Below, piece after piece: positions 7,952-15,583 of a stretch of DNA of 46,559 nt (position 1 is its first letter; every line of letters begins with the position of its first letter). The position numbers and the translations under genes are program-made. The stretch is from Algoriphagus marinus. Lineage in GTDB: Bacteria; Bacteroidota; Bacteroidia; Cytophagales; Cyclobacteriaceae. The stretch spans positions 1-46,559 of the forward strand of contig NZ_MSPQ01000021.1 in NCBI RefSeq assembly GCF_001936475.1. The letters are read 5' to 3'. The notes under the pieces are model-generated. The model was not told the origin of the DNA. It did no database searches and saw only the letters and a program-made list of their open reading frames with translations.

Positions 7952-10099
7952 TTAACCTTGAGGATTAGATGCCGGCTTTTCAGGTTTAGGAAGCAATGCT
8001 TTTCTGGAAAGTTTGAATTTTCCAGTTCGCTGATCAATATCAATCAGTTTAACCATTATTTCTTCACCAGGTTCCAAGACACCGTCCATAGTCTCTACTC
8101 GCTCGTGTTTAATCTCTGAGATATGAAGTAAACCATCTTTGCCTGGCATAAATTCCACAAATGCTCCAAATGGTTGAATATTTTTCACCTTACCTGTATA
8201 AGTCTCCCCTATTTCAGGCTGAGCAACGATGGCCTTAATACGCCCAAGTGCTGCATTCAGTTTATCTTGATTTGCAGAGAAAATATTGATTTTACCTTGA
8301 TTATCAATCTCTTCGATCACAATAGTAGCTCCCGTATCTTTCTGAATTTCCTGAATCACTTTACCACCTGGTCCGATAACTGCACCGATCAATTCCTTAG
8401 GAATGAACATTATAAAGGATCTCGGTGTATGAGGCTTCAATTCTGATTTAGGAGCAGACAATGTCTTTTTGATCTCGTCCAAGATATGAAGTCTTCCAGC
8501 TTTAGCTTGAAGCAATGCCTCCTTCAAAACAGAGTAATCCAAACCCTCAACTTTAAGATCCATTTGGCAAGCTGTAATCCCGGTAGCAGTACCTGTTACC
8601 TTGAAATCCATATCTCCTAGGTGATCCTCATCACCCAAAATATCAGATAGGATAGAATATTTACCTGTCTTAGAATCTGAAATCATCCCCATTGCAATAC
8701 CTGTCACCGGAGATTTGATTTGAATTCCTGCATCCATCAACGCCAAAGACCCTGCACAAACAGTTGCCATTGAAGAAGATCCATTCGATTCAAGAATATC
8801 AGACACAATTCTAATAGTATATGGGTTCTGATCAGCAGGAGGTAGAACTTTTTTCAAAGCTCTCATTGCTAGATTGCCATGACCTACTTCTCTTCTTCCA
8901 GGTCCTCTATTAGGCTTTACCTCTCCTGTTGAGAATCCTGGGAAATTATAATGAAGATAGAATTTATTGTAGCCAGAAATTGTAGCTCCATCAATCATCA
9001 TCTCATCCATTTTTGTACCTAAAGTACAAGTGGTAAGGGATTGAGTTTCACCTCTTGTGAAAACAGCAGAACCATGAGCTGACGGCAAGTAATCTACCAC
9101 TGACCAAATTGGTCTTACTTCATCCAATCTTCGACCATCTAATCTTTTCTTTTCATCAAGAGTTAGGTTTCTCGCAGCTTCCTTATGGATTTTGCTAAAA
9201 TATGGTCCTATTAAACTTGTTTCAAAACCATGATCTTCTCCAAGGCTTGCTACAAATTCTTCTTTGATTTCTTTTATTAGAGCAGAACGCTCAGATTTGT
9301 TGGCTATTTGTTTACTAACTGATTCATACAGTTTATCGTAAACATCAGCTTTCATTTTATCAAAAAGTGCTTGGTCAGACTTTTCGTGATTATATTCTCT
9401 TTTTACTTCTTTACCGACAAGCTTTGTTAGCTCGATTTGAGCTTGGCAATGTCTCTTGATTTCCTCATGAGCGTATTGCATTGCTTCTAGCATTTCTTCT
9501 TCTTGAATCTCATTTGCTTCGCCCTCTACCATAAGGATAAAGTCAAGAGAACCAGCTACGATAAATTCCAAAGATGCTTTTTCCAACTCAGTTGGAGTTG
9601 GATTTATTATTAATTTTCCATCGATCTTTGCAACGCGAACTTCAGAAATAGGTCCATTGAAAGGTATATCTGAAACTGCTAAAGCTGCAGAAGCAGCAAG
9701 ACCCGCTAATGCATCAGGGAGAACATCATCATCACCACTAACTAAAGTAATGGCAATCTGAGTGTCAGCATGATAATCATCTGGGAAAATTGGACGAATA
9801 GCTCTATCTACAATTCTACTTATTAAAATCTCGTAATCAGAAAGTCTTCCTTCTCTTTTCAAAAATCCTCCTGGAATTTTACCAGATGAGGCAAATTTTT
9901 CTTGGTAATCAACTGACATTGGTAAAAAATCAACTCCTTCTCCCGCTTCTTTTTTAGAAACAACTGTAGCCAATAGCATGGCTTTCCCCATCTTCACTAC
10001 GACAGAACCATCTGCCTGCTTGGCCAATGCGCCAGTTTCAATTATAATTTCTCTGCCATCTTCTAGTTTGATGGTCTTGGTGATTAAGTTTGGTAACAT
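7952..10099 (-). CDS. pnp: Polyribonucleotide nucleotidyltransferase (PNPase)
   Basis: A 3'-5' phosphorolytic exoribonuclease that degrades mRNA to nucleoside diphosphates. The 715-residue protein has the full architecture: two RNase PH domains (first about 1-220, second about 310-545, with GRRLDEVRPI and the VTGTATGITACQMDLK block of the active-site region), a helical linker between them, a KH domain (ELIGAVIGPGGKVIQEI) and a C-terminal S1 domain (TGKVKNIQPFGAFVEF, GLLHISEI). It lies downstream of rpsO on the same strand, the classic rpsO-pnp order. A terminator-like hairpin between the two would reduce read-through. Confidence 0.97.
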   Translation of the reverse strand: MLPNLITKTIKLEDGREIIIETGALAKQADGSVVVKMGKAMLLATVVSKKEAGEGVDFLPMSVDYQEKFASSGKIPGGFLKREGRLSDYEILISRIVDRAIRPIFPDDYHADTQIAITLVSGDDDVLPDALAGLAASAALAVSDIPFNGPISEVRVAKIDGKLIINPTPTELEKASLEFIVAGSLDFILMVEGEANEIQEEEMLEAMQYAHEEIKRHCQAQIELTKLVGKEVKREYNHEKSDQALFDKMKADVYDKLYESVSKQIANKSERSALIKEIKEEFVASLGEDHGFETSLIGPYFSKIHKEAARNLTLDEKKRLDGRRLDEVRPIWSVVDYLPSAHGSAVFTRGETQSLTTCTLGTKMDEMMIDGATISGYNKFYLHYNFPGFSTGEVKPNRGPGRREVGHGNLAMRALKKVLPPADQNPYTIRIVSDILESNGSSSMATVCAGSLALMDAGIQIKSPVTGIAMGMISDSKTGKYSILSDILGDEDHLGDMDFKVTGTATGITACQMDLKVEGLDYSVLKEALLQAKAGRLHILDEIKKTLSAPKSELKPHTPRSFIMFIPKELIGAVIGPGGKVIQEIQKDTGATIVIEEIDNQGKINIFSANQDKLNAALGRIKAIVAQPEIGETYTGKVKNIQPFGAFVEFMPGKDGLLHISEIKHERVETMDGVLEPGEEIMVKLIDIDQRTGKFKLSRKALLPKPEKPASNPQG

Positions 10100-10155
10100 A
10101 TAGTCGTGTTAGTAGTAAGCTTGTAAGTGTAAAAGTGATCGGAAACCTTAAAAAA

Positions 10156-10191
10156 GAAAAAAGTAAGGTTCTCTAACTTGAGAACCTTACT
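10156..10191 (-). terminator. Terminator between rpsO and pnp
   Basis: An 11-bp perfect stem GTAAGGTTCTC (10163-10173) / GAGAACCTTAC (10180-10190) is followed on the minus strand by a U-rich run. It begins 8 nt after the rpsO stop. Confidence 0.75.
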
Positions 10192-10198
10192 CAGTAGG

Positions 10199-10474
10199 TT
10201 ATTTCCTGATTCCTAGTTCGGCGATGATTGATCTGTATCGCTCGATTTCTTTCTTATGGAGGTAGTCAAGTAGGCTTCTTCTCTTACCTACAAGCTTCAA
10301 CAAACCAAGTCTAGTGGAGTGATCCTTTTTATTTGACTTCAAATGCTCAGTCAAATGCTTGATTCTGTGTGTAAAGAGGGCAATCTGAGACTCAGGAGAT
10401 CCTGTGTCAGTAGCAGATTTTAACCGTCCATGATTCGAAAACAACTCTTGTTTTTTCTCTGATGTTAAATACAT
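10199..10474 (-). CDS. rpsO: 30S ribosomal protein S15
   Basis: This protein binds 16S rRNA at the central-domain three-way junction early in 30S assembly. The 91-residue sequence shows the conserved TGSPESQIALFTHRIKHLTEHLK segment in parts (TGSPESQIA, RIKHLTEHLK) and LLKLVGKRRSLLDYL, followed by RYRSIIAELGIRK. It is next to pnp as in many bacteria. A -7 type promoter element lies about 30 nt upstream. Confidence 0.97.
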   Translation of the reverse strand: MYLTSEKKQELFSNHGRLKSATDTGSPESQIALFTHRIKHLTEHLKSNKKDHSTRLGLLKLVGKRRSLLDYLHKKEIERYRSIIAELGIRK

Positions 10475-10501
10475 GATTAGCTAAATTTTTTAAAACAACC
10501 A

Positions 10502-10509
10502 CAAAGGTA
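10502..10509 (-). promoter_or_regulatory. Possible -7 element of rpsO promoter
   Basis: TACCTTTG on the minus strand matches TAnnTTTG exactly, 28 nt before the rpsO start. No TTTG is found at the right distance upstream (nearest gives a 26-nt spacer), so the call rests on the -7 element alone. Confidence 0.4.
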
Positions 10510-10534
10510 GGGTTAAATTCCAATAAATAAAACA

Positions 10535-12352
10535 TCAAATCCTCTTTGGATTTAATACTTTATATCTTTTTTGAAGCTTACGCCAGATTTCGACATAGAA
10601 ATCCGGCTCAAACAATCTGGCATCCTTACGAGCTTGTTTCAAGAAGAAAAGCCCAAACGGAATTAAGCAAAGATTAGAGAACCAAGTACCAAAAAGCGGA
10701 TCTACCAAGCCTTCTTTAGCCCACTTTTCACCCGAAATAGTGAGCATGTAATAAATGATAAAAAATATTATTGAAATTAAGACAGGCATACCTAACCCAC
10801 CTTTTTTTATAATTGCTCCTAGCGGCGCACCTATCATAAACATTACAAAACAGGCAAACGCTTGAGTATATTTCTGGTACCAAGCTATTTGGTACCTTCT
10901 ATACTCTCGCTCATGCAGGTCTATTCGAAGTTTTTTCTGGTCAAAATTGTTCTTAAGGTTCCTTGAATTATTGAGTGCCATAGTAATGGCATTAGAAAAG
11001 TAGCCTCTTTTATTCACAACTGAATCAATCAGATCTTTTTCCTCTTTTGTCAAGGAAGCTGTCCGAATGGGCTTTTTTTCAACAATTTCGGGACCGGGTC
11101 CATCATTAAAAGAAGAATCAAAGGTTGAGATCCTCGCTTTAACAGATGAATCTGTTAAAGAAAGTAATTTTCTGTCCTTCGCTAATTTTCTTTTCGTAAA
11201 TATAGAGTCACTTCTAGCTGGTATACTGGTAACAGTGACAGATTTTTTTAACACTGAATCTTCTCGGATTGCAAGATTTCTTGATTCCGGATTTTCAATC
11301 AAAATATTTGTTGAATCGGGTTTTTTAAGATTTTCTATTTGTTCAAGTGAATCTCTTTTCGCTCGCTCCTCCCTTGATTTTTGAACACGAACCGTGTCAT
11401 CCAAGGCCTTCCTTTCAAGAATTTCATCCGTAGGATTCAACTTCCTTCCTCTGGTAAAAAATGGAAAAATACTTTCTGCCATTTGGTAATTTTGAAATTG
11501 TTCATCGTTTACCAAAGTACTTATTGAATCTAAGCCAATCTTGATTTCAGAAATATTTTTTATAGAACGATTCGTGGACCAGGCATCTTCATCAGTTCGG
11601 TTTAGCCTAAAGGCATCTAAATCAAAAATGATAATATTTTCGTCAAAGGTGGTACGCCTAAACTCAACAGGCTTTTCACTGATTCCCCTTGTTGCTCTTG
11701 TCTCCTCATAATTTTGACCATTATATAATGAAAGTCGCATGTAATTTTCATTGAAAAATGGCTCCATCGCTCCCGAATCAGCTAGAGTGACATTCAGATT
11801 ACCTTGTAATCCGTTTGAATGATTATAGATAACTATATCTTTTAGGCCAAAATCACCTACTTTCTCATTCACTTTAATGCTGTAACCAGGGATACCATCA
11901 TAAAAAACACCTGCCTTGATATCTAATGCGGGAGATTTCATCCGCATATCATATAGTAAACTGAAAGTTTTCAAATTAACCTTAGGGACAAGAAAATTAT
12001 TGGACAAATAGGCTGCAAACGCCAAAATGATCACAAATATTCCTATTGGTCGGAGTGCCCGTAAAAGTGAAATTCCACTGCTTTTAATTGCAGTTAATTC
12101 GAAGTGCTCCCCCAAATTGCCAAAAGTCATCAAACTGGAGAGCAAAACTGCGAGCGGTAAAGCCATCGGGGAAATACTGATCACAAAATAACCGATCAGC
12201 TCCATATAAATCCAAAAGCCAAGTCCCTTTCCGAAAATTTCATCGAAGTACTTCAGCATGTTGACAGTCAACAATATGAAATCCACGACGAGGAAAGTCA
12301 ATAAAAATGGGCCCAAAAAAGACCCAAGTATAAGCTTGTCTAATTTCTTCAT
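10535..12352 (-). CDS. LptF/LptG family permease (YjgP/YjgQ)
   Basis: An inner-membrane permease of the LptB2FG type, which extracts lipopolysaccharide and passes it to the LptC/A bridge. The 605-residue protein has N-terminal membrane helices (about 10-35, 50-75, 100-120) and three C-terminal helices (about 500-575, including FACFVMFMIGAPLGAIIKKGG, a family signature). The middle is a large periplasmic part. Compared with the roughly 360-residue proteobacterial homologues, it carries an extra low-complexity charged stretch (about 330-450) rich in Ser, Lys and Asp. Larger versions are usual in Bacteroidota. Whether it plays the LptF or LptG role cannot be told from this window. It is preceded by the START-like gene on the same strand. 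Confidence 0.9.
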   Translation of the reverse strand: MKKLDKLILGSFLGPFLLTFLVVDFILLTVNMLKYFDEIFGKGLGFWIYMELIGYFVISISPMALPLAVLLSSLMTFGNLGEHFELTAIKSSGISLLRALRPIGIFVIILAFAAYLSNNFLVPKVNLKTFSLLYDMRMKSPALDIKAGVFYDGIPGYSIKVNEKVGDFGLKDIVIYNHSNGLQGNLNVTLADSGAMEPFFNENYMRLSLYNGQNYEETRATRGISEKPVEFRRTTFDENIIIFDLDAFRLNRTDEDAWSTNRSIKNISEIKIGLDSISTLVNDEQFQNYQMAESIFPFFTRGRKLNPTDEILERKALDDTVRVQKSREERAKRDSLEQIENLKKPDSTNILIENPESRNLAIREDSVLKKSVTVTSIPARSDSIFTKRKLAKDRKLLSLTDSSVKARISTFDSSFNDGPGPEIVEKKPIRTASLTKEEKDLIDSVVNKRGYFSNAITMALNNSRNLKNNFDQKKLRIDLHEREYRRYQIAWYQKYTQAFACFVMFMIGAPLGAIIKKGGLGMPVLISIIFFIIYYMLTISGEKWAKEGLVDPLFGTWFSNLCLIPFGLFFLKQARKDARLFEPDFYVEIWRKLQKRYKVLNPKRI

Positions 12353-12424
12353 TATTTAAACTACTGACTTTGGCATTTACGGATAGCCGCTATCGAAGTT
12401 CAAAGTTGGTAAATAGTCTTGACT

Positions 12425-12820
12425 TTAACCACCTATAATTTCTTTCAGTCTCCCTATCAATCCATCCCAAATTGCATAAGACTCCTCATCATCGTATTCG
12501 TCAGAATAATCAATGACAGTCAAAAAGAGAGTCTGGGTCAGATCATTTTCCTCCAATTTAAATTCAATGAAGGATTTGTCCTCTTCGTCCGGGTTTTTCG
12601 GATCATAAAACTCAAATTTCACATGCAGATTACTTCTTATTGACACTTGACGCGCATAATGGTCTTCATTATCAAAATGAAAAATGTAATGCTTATCCTC
12701 ATTAATATTCACATCATCTGCGAACCACTCTGCTAATCCACTTGCTGTACTCAAATAATTGAAAACAATTTTTTTAGACGCATTGATTTGATAATCAGTA
12801 ATAAATTTATTTTTAACCAT
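12425..12820 (-). CDS. START-like domain protein (Bacteroidota AHSA1-like)
   Basis: A 131-residue single-domain protein of the SRPBCC/START-like fold. The N-terminal strand and helix KFITDYQINASKKIVFNYLST, the LAEWFADDVNI segment, and the C-terminal long helix (EESYAIWDGLIGRLKEIIGG) match the small START-like family found almost only in Bacteroidota. These domains have a hydrophobic cavity; no ligand is known for this family. It lies 72 nt upstream of the LptF/G-like gene on the same strand, so a role in envelope lipid handling is conceivable but unproven. Confidence 0.8.
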   Translation of the reverse strand: MVKNKFITDYQINASKKIVFNYLSTASGLAEWFADDVNINEDKHYIFHFDNEDHYARQVSIRSNLHVKFEFYDPKNPDEEDKSFIEFKLEENDLTQTLFLTVIDYSDEYDDEESYAIWDGLIGRLKEIIGG

Positions 12821-13141
12821 GGTATTAGATTTTTCGAAGTATAAAAAATCATTTTTTAAAGAACGTCAACTTGCATTTCACATTACAAGACCACATATTT
12901 GCACTCCAATTCGGGTTACCCCGAGTTAAAAAGAGAATAAACGATTTTCTTTTTATTGGTTTTGGTTTTGCTCTGTGGTTTAATATAGGTATTAAAATCA
13001 AAAATGCACATCATAATTTACTCTTATGACAGGTTAATTATCTTTAATCCATTGTCAAATAAGAAAGGAGAAAATTAATCAGTTGATGTCAAGGCAATTA
13101 TTGAAATGTTAGAAATTTGAAAAATTTCAAAGAAATATTGT
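12821..13141. other. Gene-free AT-rich stretch before tRNA-Met locus
   Basis: No open frame of quality and no recognisable RNA gene is seen. It contains the upstream region of the START-like gene and an AT-rich inverted repeat around 13109-13125 (GAAATTTGAAAAATTTC). The remainder up to 13530 is annotated separately as the tRNA-Met locus. Confidence 0.5.
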
Positions 13142-13150
13142 AGCGAGGTA

Positions 13151-13168
13151 TCCCGAAAGCTATCGGGA
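13151..13168. repeat. Palindromic repeat TCCCGA...TCGGGA
   Basis: TCCCGAAAGCTATCGGGA, a near-perfect palindrome. Related copies occur at 13416-13433 and 15282-15298, so it belongs to a small dispersed repeat family. Confidence 0.65.
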
Positions 13169-13180
13169 ACAGGATTAATA

Positions 13181-13194
13181 TCCGCCACGGCGGA
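13181..13194. repeat. Palindromic repeat TCCGCC-AC-GGCGGA
   Basis: A perfect 6-bp inverted repeat with a 2-nt loop, inserted in the decayed tRNA copy. A related degenerate form (CACCGCAGCGGACGGGTG) is at 13387-13404. Confidence 0.6.
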
Positions 13195-13240
13195 CGGGAG
13201 TCAAATCCCCAAATCGACATATTGAAAAGAATTTATAAAT

Positions 13241-13314
13241 GGCGAGGTAGCTCAGTTGGTTAGAGCGCAGGATTCATAACCCTGAGGTCGGGAGTTCAAA
13301 TCTCCCTCTCGCTA
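13241..13314 (+). tRNA. tRNA-Met (anticodon CAT)
   Basis: A 74-nt cloverleaf: acceptor GGCGAGG/TCTCGCT (with G-T pairs at both ends), D arm GCTCAGTTGGTTAGAGC, anticodon arm CAGGA-TTCATAA-CCCTG with anticodon CAT, T arm GGGAG-TTCAAAT-CTCCC, discriminator A. The anticodon stem lacks the three consecutive G-C pairs of initiator tRNA, so elongator Met is most likely; an Ile tRNA read after lysidine modification has the same anticodon and is not excluded. CCA is not encoded. Confidence 0.93.
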
Positions 13315-13317
13315 CTC

Positions 13318-13347
13318 AAGGCTTTCAGAAATGAAAGCCTTTTTTTG
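13318..13347 (+). terminator. Terminator of tRNA-Met
   Basis: A 9-bp stem AAGGCTTTC / GAAAGCCTT with loop AGAAAT, followed by seven T. It starts 4 nt after the tRNA. A near-identical copy is at 13441-13468. Confidence 0.85.
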
Positions 13348-13350
13348 TTT

Positions 13351-13468
13351 TAGAGCAGTATAAAACTATTGCGCAGTTTTGATATTCACCGCAGCGGACG
13401 GGTGTTTAAATCTCCTCCCGAAAGCTTTCGGGACTACTCTAGGCTTTCAGAAATGGAAGCCTTTTTTT
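13351..13468 (+). pseudogene. Second decayed tRNA-Met copy with its terminator
   Basis: Collinear pieces of the tRNA-Met unit are seen: TAGAGC and GCGCAG (D/anticodon region), GGGTGTTTAAATCTCC (T arm), ACTACTC-AGGCTTTCAGAAATG-AAGCCTTTTTTTG (3' end plus terminator, one base different in the stem). The acceptor 3' part is replaced by the palindrome TCCCGAAAGC...GGGA at 13416-13433, and another palindrome lies at 13387-13404. Together with 13142-13210 this shows a former tandem array of tRNA-Met units. Confidence 0.55.
13416..13433. repeat. Palindromic repeat TCCCGAAAGCTTTCGGGA
   Basis: A perfect 18-bp palindrome, the best-preserved member of the repeat family at 13151-13168 and 15282-15298. 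Confidence 0.7.
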
Positions 13469-13530
13469 GTTTTATTGACCAGCTGTTTCTAGGCAATTTT
13501 GGTATATTTCAACAGATTTAATGTCTGAAA

Positions 13531-14859
13531 ATGAACTATCAATCCATCAAAAATCCCCCAACTACTATAAAAAAAATGTTTGGGTTTTTGGGGCCGGGGT
13601 TTATTCTATCAGCCTCAATTGTTGGATCTGGTGAATTAATAGCCACTACCGTACTCGGAGCAAAGGCTGGTTTTATTACTTTTTGGGTGATACTTGTCAG
13701 TTGTATTATTAAAGTTGGTATTCAACTCGAATTTGGAAAAAATGCCATAGTTTCTCAAAGCTCTATCATAGCTGAGTTAAATCAATTAAAAGGACCACGT
13801 TTGAGTAAGGTAAACTGGTCGGTTTGGATGACTTTCTTATTGACAAGCCTCAAGATTCTACAGCTTGGAGGAATGCTTGGAGGTGCTGCAATTGCATTTA
13901 CATTGATTTTCACTTGGCTTCCTTTAAACTTTACGGTTATATTTTTAGGGTTAAGTGTGAGTCTTTTGGTTTATAAAAATTATTACAGTTTGATTGAAAA
14001 AATTGCCACTTTGATGGTTTTTGGGTTTACCTTTTTCACTTTGCTTTCGCTTATTGCTGTTTTTTTTACTCCATTCAGATTTTCATTCGAAGACGTATTG
14101 AATGGATTAAGTTTCGAATTACCAAAAGAATACCTTTTTGTTGCGATTGGAGCATTTGGAATTACGGGTGTGGCGAGCGACGAAATCATAGCGTATACCT
14201 ATTGGTGTAAGGAGAAGGGATATGCGGCTTTTGTTGGAGAAAATGATGGAAGCGAATCATGGAAAATCCGAGCAAAAGGCTGGATTAATGTCCTGTATTT
14301 GGACGCATTCGTAGCCATGGTTTGCTACACGATCGTCACAGCGGCTTTCTACTTGTTGGGAGCGGCCATTCTTCATAGTACTGAGAATGTTCCAGATGGG
14401 AATGACCTGATAGGATACCTAGCAACTATCTATACTAAGTCACTTGGATCAGGGGCACGTTTAGGATATCTGATAGGAGCATTTATTGCCCTTTATTCCA
14501 GTGTATTTGCCACGCTGGCTTATTGGTCACGGCTTTTTCCCGATATTTTTGTGCAATTAAAATGGTGGAAAATCACTACGCAAGCTGATAAAGACAAATC
14601 TGTCAAAATTTTGGCTTGGATATTCCCTATGCTTTGGATTATCACCTATTTATTTTTGAAACTCCCCACTTTCATGGTGCTTATTGGAGGAGTCATTGGA
14701 TCAGTTCTTTTGTTGGTCATTGTATATGCAGCAATTGAATTCCGTTTAAAAAATAATTTTCTAAAACTTGGTTCCAGTAGAATTTCAAAAGCTATTTTTT
14801 GGATAAGTGTGATTTCAATCACCTTAGTTTCAAGCTATGGGATTTTAAAAATATTCTAA
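13531..14859 (+). CDS. Divergent Nramp-family transporter
   Basis: A membrane protein of 442 residues with about 11 predicted helices and overall similarity to SLC11/Nramp transporters (GPGFILSASIVGSGELIATT at the first helix; AIGAFGITGVASDE at helix 6). In classic Nramps the metal is held by a DPGN motif in helix 1 and MPHN in helix 6. Here the aligned positions read G32-S-G-E35 and A215-S-D-E218, so the canonical Asp, Asn and Met ligands are gone and acidic residues have appeared. A related branch with this GSGE signature exists in many bacteria and is usually annotated simply as Nramp. The substrate is unknown. It is a single plus-strand gene between the tRNA-Met locus and the convergent rplT operon. 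Confidence 0.85.
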   Translation: MNYQSIKNPPTTIKKMFGFLGPGFILSASIVGSGELIATTVLGAKAGFITFWVILVSCIIKVGIQLEFGKNAIVSQSSIIAELNQLKGPRLSKVNWSVWMTFLLTSLKILQLGGMLGGAAIAFTLIFTWLPLNFTVIFLGLSVSLLVYKNYYSLIEKIATLMVFGFTFFTLLSLIAVFFTPFRFSFEDVLNGLSFELPKEYLFVAIGAFGITGVASDEIIAYTYWCKEKGYAAFVGENDGSESWKIRAKGWINVLYLDAFVAMVCYTIVTAAFYLLGAAILHSTENVPDGNDLIGYLATIYTKSLGSGARLGYLIGAFIALYSSVFATLAYWSRLFPDIFVQLKWWKITTQADKDKSVKILAWIFPMLWIITYLFLKLPTFMVLIGGVIGSVLLLVIVYAAIEFRLKNNFLKLGSSRISKAIFWISVISITLVSSYGILKIF

Positions 14860-14888
14860 AAAAAAAAGCCTTCCCGAAGGAAGGCTTT
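14858..14888 (-). terminator. Terminator of thrS-infC-rpmI-rplT operon
   Basis: A 10-bp perfect stem AAAGCCTTCC / GGAAGGCTTT with loop CGAA (14865-14888). The A-run at 14858-14867 becomes a strong U-run on the minus strand, so it mainly serves rplT. It may also stop transcripts of the convergent Nramp gene. Confidence 0.8.
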
Positions 14889-14910
14889 ATAAAATAAGGC
14901 AGTGCAGCCC

Positions 14911-15255
14911 TTATTTTACTTTTTCAACTACAGCTTTGAATGCTTCTGGGTGATTCATGGCTAGATCTGCCAAAACCTTACGGTTAAGTTCGATCTCACC
15001 TTTCTTCAATAATCCCATTAGTTGAGAATAAGACATGCCAAGCTGTCTAGCTCCTGCATTGATACGCTGAATCCATAAAGCTCTGAATTCTCTCTTCTTT
15101 GCTTTTCTGTCTCTATAAGCGTACTGAAGTCCTTTCTCGTACTTGTTTTTGGCTACTGTCCATACGTTGCTACCTCTTCCGAAATAACCTCTTGTGGCTT
15201 TTAGCACTTTTTTTCTTCTTGCTCTTGACGCAACCGCGTTTACCGATCTAGGCAT
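14911..15255 (-). CDS. rplT: 50S ribosomal protein L20
   Basis: A 114-residue protein that binds 23S rRNA and is essential for early 50S assembly. The very basic N-terminus (PRSVNAVASRARRKKVLKATRGYFG) and the RRAKKREFRALWIQRINAGAR-type core (DRKAKKREFRALWIQRINA) are conserved. It is the last gene of thrS-infC-rpmI-rplT. In other bacteria L20 autoregulates this operon by binding leader RNA. Here a hairpin (15282-15298) lies just upstream of its start, but no L20-binding fold could be confirmed by eye. Confidence 0.97.
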   Translation of the reverse strand: MPRSVNAVASRARRKKVLKATRGYFGRGSNVWTVAKNKYEKGLQYAYRDRKAKKREFRALWIQRINAGARQLGMSYSQLMGLLKKGEIELNRKVLADLAMNHPEAFKAVVEKVK

Positions 15256-15281
15256 AGTGTTTTAATTTTTGATTCGTGGTG

Positions 15282-15298
15282 TCCCGATTAGTTCGGGA
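15282..15298. repeat. Palindrome in the rpmI-rplT spacer
   Basis: TCCCGATTAGTTCGGGA forms a 6-bp hairpin 27 nt upstream of the rplT start, within the 107-nt rpmI-rplT spacer. Its arms are the same TCCCGA/TCGGGA as the palindromes at the tRNA-Met locus. It may be a member of that dispersed family or an RNA regulatory hairpin. Confidence 0.5.
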
Positions 15299-15362
15299 TC
15301 TTGAAAACCAACGTACCTGGTGAATAAATGAACCTTAATTTAATTTGTGTGAATGAGGAAAA

Positions 15363-15557
15363 TCAGATTCTCAACATTGCACGAACTCTACCCTCATCAG
15401 ACTCGTGTACAAGACCTGTTTTGGTCAAGTTACGCTTTCTCTTGGTAGCTTTTTTGGTCAGGATGTGGCTTTTGAAAGCATGTTTCCTTTTGATTTTGCC
15501 GGTTCCCGTTAAAGCGAACCTCTTCTTTGCACTGGATTTGGTTTTTACTTTTGGCAT
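15363..15557 (-). CDS. rpmI: 50S ribosomal protein L35
   Basis: A 64-residue basic protein of the large ribosomal subunit. The family pattern PKVKTKSSAKKRFALTGTGK, KRKHAFKSHILTKK and KRKRNLTKT is complete, with the usual length. It lies between infC (26-nt gap) and rplT (107-nt gap) in the conserved translation operon. Confidence 0.97.
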   Translation of the reverse strand: MPKVKTKSSAKKRFALTGTGKIKRKHAFKSHILTKKATKRKRNLTKTGLVHESDEGRVRAMLRI

Positions 15558-15583
15558 TTTGCTGTATTTATATTTGTTGAAAT

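Larger units (their letters stand above)
13142..13210 (+). pseudogene. Decayed tRNA-Met copy carrying two palindromes
   Basis: Segments match the intact tRNA-Met 30 nt downstream in the same order: GCGAGGTA (5' acceptor/D stem), CAGGATT (anticodon arm) and GGGAGTCAAATCCCC (T arm). Between them, the D arm is replaced by the palindrome at 13151-13168 and the anticodon/variable part by the palindrome at 13181-13194. It cannot fold as a tRNA. Interpretation as a tRNA remnant is inference from collinear matches. Confidence 0.5.

Noticed and set aside
15256..15362. L20-leader type regulatory RNA
   Set aside because: Apart from one short hairpin of a dispersed family, no structure resembling known L20 leaders could be recognised by eye.
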